The notes beneath the pieces are model-generated. The model made no database searches and was not told where the DNA came from. It was given only the letters and a program-made list of their open reading frames with translations. Below are positions 58,838-64,000 of a stretch of DNA of 64,000 nt, in pieces. Source of the stretch: Avena insularis (Eukaryota; Streptophyta; Magnoliopsida; Poales; Poaceae). The position numbers and the translations under genes were made by a program. Positions within the stretch are counted from its first letter, which is position 1. Every line of letters begins with the position of its first letter. Where the stretch lies: contig CM042688.1 in assembly GCA_023614405.1 (NCBI GenBank), forward strand, positions 375,397,331-375,461,330, read 5' to 3'.

Positions 58838-60185
58838 ATGCACGCAAAACAAGTTGTGTTTTCTCTCTCCTTCACACTTCCTCATCACCATCCAGACATA
58901 CCCCGACTGGCTGACCTCTCCATCGTCCACAATGTGGTGTTGCGCACGTGCGTCGACCTGCCTTGTCGTTACATTTCACACCCTGCGAAGAGGAAGCACC
59001 AAGCACACCCCAGCACGCTCGTTCAAAAGTGTGAGGAGCGTTTTTGTGTGTGTGTGAAGCAAGTACACTAGTACGAAGGGTATATGGCTAAGTTGCTCTC
59101 TCTAGAGGACCAGATTGCTTTTCCTTGCTTAACTTTAGAGCCCTTTATGCTAAATTTATGGACCTCTATGTAAAAAATTAGGTCTTCGATGCAAATCGTA
59201 CTTTCTCCCACCGTCCATATCAAATTTTAACTACTAGTAAGCGTGATAGATAGATTCCTCTTAAAATGTCCCAACAAACTTTTGAAGCTCTAACTAGGAA
59301 TTTAGTACATCGAAAACCACCGAAAGCTTTTTCGTAAAACTTCCAAAGCAATCTATAATTTACTTGTAGTTCAAATTTGACCTAATTTCGATAAATTGGC
59401 ATAGAGTCTTATTCAAGTCGGCAAAGTTAGCTAGGAAGTTTTAAAATTCGCAAAACATGGGAAAATTGAGAATGTTATTTCCTGATAGTTGGAAACTCAC
59501 ACCTAGAACATCGTTTACTAAAAGAAGATGCACCCATCTACCTTCGACAAGACAACTAATCCAAGAGCTATCTATCACACGCTTACTTCTATCTCAAATT
59601 TGACCTAATATAATTTCATTAAGTTGTCAAGATGTAGAATCTTAGCAAGAAGTTGAACCTATTGTCAAAATTTCGGGACCTTTACTATATATATGCACGC
59701 AAAACAAATTGTGTTTTCTCTATCCTTTCCTGCCTCATCACCATCCACACACACCCTGTTGGCCCGCTGATCTCTCGTCTACAATGTGGCACTGCCCACG
59801 TGCATCGACCTGCATTGTTGTTCCATTTCACACCCTGCGAAGAGGAAGCACCAAGCACACCCCCAGCACACTGGTTCGAAAGTGTGAGGAGCGTTTTGTG
59901 TGTTTGTGTGTAGCAAATACAGTAGTCCAAAGGGTATGGCTCAGTTTCTTGCTCGAGAAGGACCCGGGTGCTTTTCCTTGCTTAACTTTAGGGCCCTTTG
60001 TGCTAAGTTTATGGACCTCTATGTAATTTTCTCTTTTTTGACGTCTTCGATGTAAACCGTACTCCCATCGGCCATGTCAAATTTTAACTACAAGTAAGCA
60101 CGATAGATAGATTGCGCTTAAAATTTTCCAAATACTTTTTAGGCTAACCAGGAATTCAGTAGTACATCGAAAGATTTTTCTTAAA
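58838..60185. repeat. C units, copies 2 and 3 in tandem
   Basis: Copy 2 is 58838-59691 and copy 3 runs from 59692 to about 60185, where the D part is missing. The spacing is about 855 bp. A short GT microsatellite lies at about 59045-59056 and again near 59895. Small ORFs (58785-59071, 59653-60026) recur in all copies with differences in frame and are not supported. Confidence 0.85.
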
Positions 60186-60597
60186 ACATCTCAGCTTATA
60201 GACAAATTCTACCACCATAGGTGATGCCCTAAGACTAGTACGAAAATAGAAGCTGACGTGACGAGAAAGTACTGCGCTAGGTAGTGACATGTTTAATTTA
60301 TTGCACAGGGGCGCGTTTTACACGCATTCACGCTTAGCCGGCGTCCTCGATGCAGCCGCTTCTTACAGCAAAAGAAAAGAAAAAACCTCTTTCAAAGAGC
60401 CATCCTATCTTCCCTATCTCTGTTTAGTTTATTCCCATTCGCCGATGCCGCCTAGCCGCATCTCAGGCGCATGCTTCACAAATTTTACTCCCCATCTTGC
60501 ACGCTGCATCACTCCCTCTAGGCCACCATCCCCCTCCTCCAAAAACCACCAACAACTCTACATAGATCCACCCTCGGCCCCAATCCGTCCGGACGGG
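60186..60597 (+). other. Upstream region of the SIAH-like pseudogene
   Basis: 60350-60597 is homologous to the inverted 42260-42026 upstream of the intact gene ('acctctttcaaagagccatc', 'catagatccaccctcggccc'). An in-frame open stretch upstream of ATG 60598 is shared with the paralogue (YIDPPSxPI), so part of it may once have been coding or a conserved leader. Confidence 0.6.
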
Positions 60598-61964
60598 ATG
60601 GCAAATTCGAGGTGCAACCCGCGGCACTGCGGCTAGACCAAGGTCGATGACGACGTCTTCAACAAAATCACTATGTGTCTGGACACTATCAGCACCGTTA
60701 GGATGGCTGCATGCTCCAAGGAGCTGTACCGCTAGGTCACCGGCGAAAAAGTTAGTAGGTGCCCCAACGACCGCTATTGTTCATTGGTCTCCTACAATGA
60801 CGTCTACGAGCACAAGATCCAGTGGTGCTACGCCCCGTGCGCAGCCTGCACGGAGCGAGGATGCGAGTTTGTCAACCGGCCATTGACTTTGCACGAGCTC
60901 TTTGACCACTTGAAACTTGCCCACAAGATGTACTATTTGCCCCAAGTGACCTACTCCAAGAAGTACTGGTACCCAACTAACCGGGTGTACGCACCATAGA
61001 TCATCGGCATCGGGAAAGAGGGCACGGAGTTTGCCGCCCTAATTGGAGGGTACACCACGGACATCTTCATATCCATCAGGTACGTCAGGTCGGTGGCGTG
61101 CGAATCGCCGCGGTACAAGGTGATGTTATGGTCGCTGCCGTCATGGAATAAGCTCCATTCGGTCGAAATGGCAGCAACATCTGAGCAGACGAGCAGGCCT
61201 TCGTTGGCTGAAGTCGCGCTGAAAGGGCTCATGTCATACCATTCAAAACCGAGGCGTTACCTGCAAGCTTCTCAAGATGTTGTCGGAATTCCCCCTGGAT
61301 TACAAGAATATCAACCAAGAGTGAGTTAACACATATAAATCTTCTTGTGATGATCCTAATATGAATATATGTAATGTCGTACTAATCAATTACTTTATGT
61401 TGTTGACAGACCCAATTGGTATGGGCTGTCCAGCCAAATATATCTTCATGTTCAATGCTCGCTGATGCAGTCCAATGGAACTGCGTGGTGTCTGGCTGCG
61501 AGTTTGCCGCAATTCTGTTTGTGCTCCACTCCCACCTCAGAGAAGCCCACGCCATGAGGTTGCGCATTTTACACTATGGTAGGAAAGGCAGGTACATCTC
61601 TAAGTCGGTGCCGGCACCGGGCTCACAAAATGTAGATATCAGGCTAACTGGGTTCGATGACACGGTGTTCTGCGTGCTATACGACGGGCACGACGATGCC
61701 ATCTTGATATTTGTCGTGTGCGTCAGGCCGGCGACGCGCGTGTCACTGCAGTTCATGGTGAAGCTGAGCTCTGCACATCCAAATGGCTTGTGTGAGAAGG
61801 TATTCTATGCGAATTCTAAAGCCACTTGCTCTTTGTTGGTTTGTCGGTCTAATCTGGTCGCTCGTCATCAGAATCGACCATCGGAGTTCACCGTGGAATA
61901 CAAACTTCGTATCGACAAGATTACTACCGTAGATGCAAAGGTGGGATATGTGGGAGACTTCTAA
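60598..61964 (+). pseudogene. SIAH-type zinc-finger pseudogene with two modules
   Basis: Exon 1 is 60598-61320 (241 codons), the intron 61321-61409 (GTGAGT...GACAG, 89 bp, phase 0), and exon 2 61410-61964 ending TAA. Exon 1 parallels the gene at 41039-42124: F-box-like VDDDVFNKITMCLDT, then a SIAH-like finger (C55, C61, H72 ... C89, H104, H109), then a TRAF-like region with the shared YVRS and RVRS positions. It has in-frame TAG at codons 13, 46 and 134. Codon 46 is Gln (CAA) in the intact gene. Exon 2 starts a second, partial module (WNCVVSGCEF ... LHSHLREAHA) followed by another TRAF-like stretch (DDAILIFVVCVRPATRVSL), with no stops. The donor site and phase match the intact gene; the two second exons do not. 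The three stops make a full product impossible; exon 2 alone could still be translated. Confidence 0.75.
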
Positions 61965-62034
61965 ACTAACTCTAAACTAAGTGGGATAAGCGGGATAAGT
62001 GAGATTTGTTAAATCCTACTTGTCTACATCTCAA

Positions 62035-63000
62035 TGTCTGCATTGCTGAATCTGTCAATTGCACAGAGGTGGTTGACATCTAGGACCCAGCAAGTTGCCA
62101 AGGTCAAAATAGCGGACATGGCCAAAAAAGGTCCATCATACGCACGTTTCATTTACAGAGAGGCTGATATGTGGGACCCAGCAGCGCGACCTTATACAGA
62201 TGCTGCATCGAGCAACATAGCCAGTTCGAAACAGGGAGGCGTGACCAAGAAAAAAGTTCAGCATGTACACGTTTCTTTTAATGAGAGGCTAAAATGGGGG
62301 ACCCACCAGCGTGAGCAAACGGCAGATTCGTCGAGCAACGCTATCTAGTTCGGAACAGGGTAGCGCTAGAGAAGAAAAAAAATCCATTGTACCCATGATT
62401 CTTCTAATGTGAGGCTGACATGTCGGGCCCACCAGCCTGTATAAACGGCTGAAGCAGCGAGCAACGCTATCAAGTTCAGAACACGAAGGCACGACAGAGG
62501 GTAAAAAATCCATCATACACACATTTCTTCTAATGGGAGGATGACATGTGGGGCCCAGCATCGTGATTAAACGGTAGATGCATCGAACAACGCTATCAAG
62601 TTTGGAACAGGGTAGCGCGAGCGAAGGAAAAAATCCATCATACACACGTTTCTTCTAATGATAGGATGACATGTGGGGCTTAGGAGGTTGGTTAAACGGT
62701 AGATGCGTCGAGCAGCTATATCAACTCAGAACGGGGTAGCGCCAGCGAAGGAAAAAATTCCATCATACACACGTTTCTTCTAATGAGAGGATGACATGTG
62801 GGTCCCAGGAGGTTGATTAGACGGTAGATGCATCGAGCAGCGCTATCAACTTCGGAACAGGGTAGCGCGAGCGAAGGAAAAAAATTCCATCATACACACG
62901 ATCCTTCTAATGAGGTTGACATGTGGGACCTAGCAGCCTGACTAAACGGAAACGCCTCGAGCAACATTATCGAGTTCAAATCAGGAAGGCGCGGTCGAAA
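62035..63000. repeat. Right subterminal array, ~124-bp units (7-8 copies)
   Basis: 'gacatgtggg.cc' type markers at about 62167, 62287, 62417, 62542, 62666, 62788 and 62919 give spacing near 122-131 bp. Units also contain 'ccatcatacacacgtttctt', 'gcatcgagcaacgctatcaa' and 'aacagggtagcgcgagcg'. Location next to the CACTA end suggests subterminal repeats. The overlapping small ORFs are repeat-derived. Confidence 0.88.
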
Positions 63001-63262
63001 AGTATGGTCCACTAGAGACACTGATGTCCGGGACACACACACCTCAAAAGACTTCGACGAGTCAACATCGCGCGAGGAAACAAAAATCATACTTTTGCCA
63101 CGCGCTGGCTGAGCTTCCTCCATGTTTTTAGCAGATCCGTCATAGTATAGGGCCACAAAACCGGAAAAAAAAAGTTATCCATCGGCCACGGCCGAGCCGA
63201 CAATTTCGTCGCGGAAGATGCGCCTTCTACGACGACCGTTGGGCCAATTCGTTGCGGAAGGA
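63001..63262. other. Right CACTA-proximal sequence
   Basis: GC-rich sequence with 'gacgaccgttgggcc' and 'gttgcggaagg', between the subterminal array and the terminus. Short 'cgtcgc' and 'cgttgc' motifs recur. No gene. Confidence 0.5.
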
Positions 63263-63278
63263 AACTTTTCTTGTAGTG
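63263..63278 (-). repeat. CACTA right terminal inverted repeat
   Basis: aacttttcttgtagtg is the exact reverse complement of 11747-11762. It is followed by 'tagtgggag'; a second 'gtagtg' starts at 63278 (63278-63283), so the true end could be 63278 or 63283. Confidence 0.75.
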
Positions 63279-63324
63279 TAGTGGGAGCAGCTCATCCTAG
63301 GATCCAATGTTGTAGATTCTGCGG

Positions 63325-64000
63325 ATGTTAGTTTCTGACAGTGAAGCCGGTAGAGCTGAACGTCAAGCCAATCTAGCCACTCTTCAACAGATAGCCCAGA
63401 TGGCACATAACAATCAAGGCCATGGAAACCAAGATCACCATGGATCCAAACTCAAGAACTTCCAAAACACCAACCCGCCCATGTTTAGCAAAACAAAAGA
63501 GTCCTTAGATGCTGATGACTGGTTGCAAACCATGGAAAACAACTTAGAAGTGGCAGGACTATATGCCAATGAGAAGGTAATTTTTGCCACCCACTATCTG
63601 GCAGGTTATGCAAGATCTTGGTGGAACAGCACCCGTACCATGAACGGAGGTCAGATGATGACTTGGGAAGAATTCAAACTCAAGTTCAGCAGGACCCATG
63701 TGCCCCCAGGTTTGATCAAGAGGCTGAGGGATGAATTTAGGGAGATGAAGAAGGGAAGACTGATTGTGGTAGAATACCATGACAAATTTCTATCTCTGTC
63801 TAGGTATGCCCCTAATGAGATTGACACTAAAGCGAAGAAGAAGGAGAGATTCCTGAATGGTCTTCATGATGAGATGCAGACCGTGCTAGTCAACATTCCC
63901 TTTGATGACCTAGAAGCTTTAGTGGATTCTGCTATCCAGATGGAAGGAAAGATCAACCAAGCCAGTGAGAACCGCAAGCGTCTAATGATGCACCAACCTG
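63325..64000 (+). CDS. gag: Gypsy Gag protein, 5' part (runs off the window)
   Basis: Open from ATG 63325 to the window end (225 codons) with an in-frame stop just upstream at 63313. The retrotransposon gag domain is clear: NPPMFSKTKESLDADDWLQ near residue 52, then ATHYLAGYARSWWNS, TWEEFKLKFSRTHVPPGL, DEFREMKKGRLIVVEYHDKFLSLSRYAP and KKKERFLNGLHDEMQTVL. This is the Ty3/Gypsy gag style with the DADDWL motif. The usual upstream part of gag is short or missing, so the true start may have been lost at the CACTA junction. It is on the same strand as the LTR/PBS at 6565-10482 and is probably its continuation. Gag forms the virus-like particle of the element. Confidence 0.88.
   Translation, partial: MLVSDSEAGRAERQANLATLQQIAQMAHNNQGHGNQDHHGSKLKNFQNTNPPMFSKTKESLDADDWLQTMENNLEVAGLYANEKVIFATHYLAGYARSWWNSTRTMNGGQMMTWEEFKLKFSRTHVPPGLIKRLRDEFREMKKGRLIVVEYHDKFLSLSRYAPNEIDTKAKKKERFLNGLHDEMQTVLVNIPFDDLEALVDSAIQMEGKINQASENRKRLMMHQP

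Larger units (their letters stand above)
11747..63278. mobile_element. Candidate giant CACTA-type (En/Spm) transposon with nested elements
   Basis: The left end begins CACTACAAGAAAAGTT and the right end is its exact 16-bp inverted copy. Both are followed inward by subterminal repeat arrays, as in CACTA elements. The block is about 51.5 kb, of which about 24.5 kb is Gypsy and Copia insertions, leaving about 27 kb. Leader ORF sequence on the left and gag on the right fit insertion into one Gypsy element. Against a simple single element: the 3-bp flanks differ (cgg left, tag right), the two subterminal arrays have different units, and I found no TNPA/TNPD-like transposase. It could be a non-autonomous CACTA with captured genes, or the ends of two elements. 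Confidence 0.5.

Noticed and set aside
62034..62645. ORFs in the right subterminal array
   Set aside because: They follow the ~124-bp repeat unit and have no independent support.

Overview
This is plant nuclear DNA from a large, repeat-rich grass genome, most likely a Triticeae cereal (wheat, barley, rye or a relative). The evidence is the mix of repeats: long-LTR Gypsy and Copia retrotransposons with plant primer-binding sites, Stowaway MITEs with CTCCCTCCG ends and TA target duplications, a CACTA terminus, and gene fragments with short GT-AG introns. I see no bacterial operons, no tRNA or rRNA genes and no CRISPR array. No database search was possible, so family names are kept general.

Layout. 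(1) 1-4563: the right part of a minus-strand LTR retrotransposon with no recognisable protein genes; its interior is mostly 51-bp and 42-bp minisatellites. It sits in (2) 4564-6564, a tandem array of about 367-bp units. (3) 6565-11746: 3.9-kb 5' LTR, Met-type PBS and broken leader ORF of a plus-strand Gypsy element. A gag gene that probably belongs to it reappears at 63325 and runs off the window. (4) Between these, 11747-63278 is bounded by inverted CACTACAAGAAAAGTT ends and reads best as one very large, nested CACTA-type block, although its 3-bp flanks do not match.

Inside the block, two related minus-strand Gypsy elements are inserted: Gypsy-1 (12892-29285) and Gypsy-2 (32393-40459). Gypsy-1 is itself hit by a degenerate minus-strand Copia element (13848-22136, perfect TSD aatct) and by a plus-strand solo LTR of the same Copia family (25077-26714, perfect TSD gaact). 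Gypsy-1 and Gypsy-2 share U3 and the 3' half of the interior but differ in the rest of the LTR and in the PBS-proximal coding module.

The non-retrotransposon part of the block (29286-32392 and 40460-63278) carries captured or resident gene material: an open F-box-like/SIAH zinc-finger gene (41039-42124, minus), a divergent paralogue with three in-frame stops (60598-61964, plus), a histone H2A pseudogene (50853-51398) and an acidic ORF with a TATA box (52667-53035). The two SIAH-like genes lie head to head on either side of an 18-kb mosaic of tandem and segmental repeats (42.3-60.3 kb). Its rearrangement junctions fall in a Stowaway MITE that is intact once and present as two complementary fragments elsewhere. 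Related repeat units also occur at 4.6-6.5 kb.

Inferred order of events: repeat array, then the long-LTR Gypsy, then the CACTA-like block inside it, then Gypsy-1 and Gypsy-2, then the Copia insertions. The most unusual features are the modular Gypsy pair, the MITE-bounded duplications, and the possible giant CACTA carrying duplicated SIAH genes and a histone fragment.
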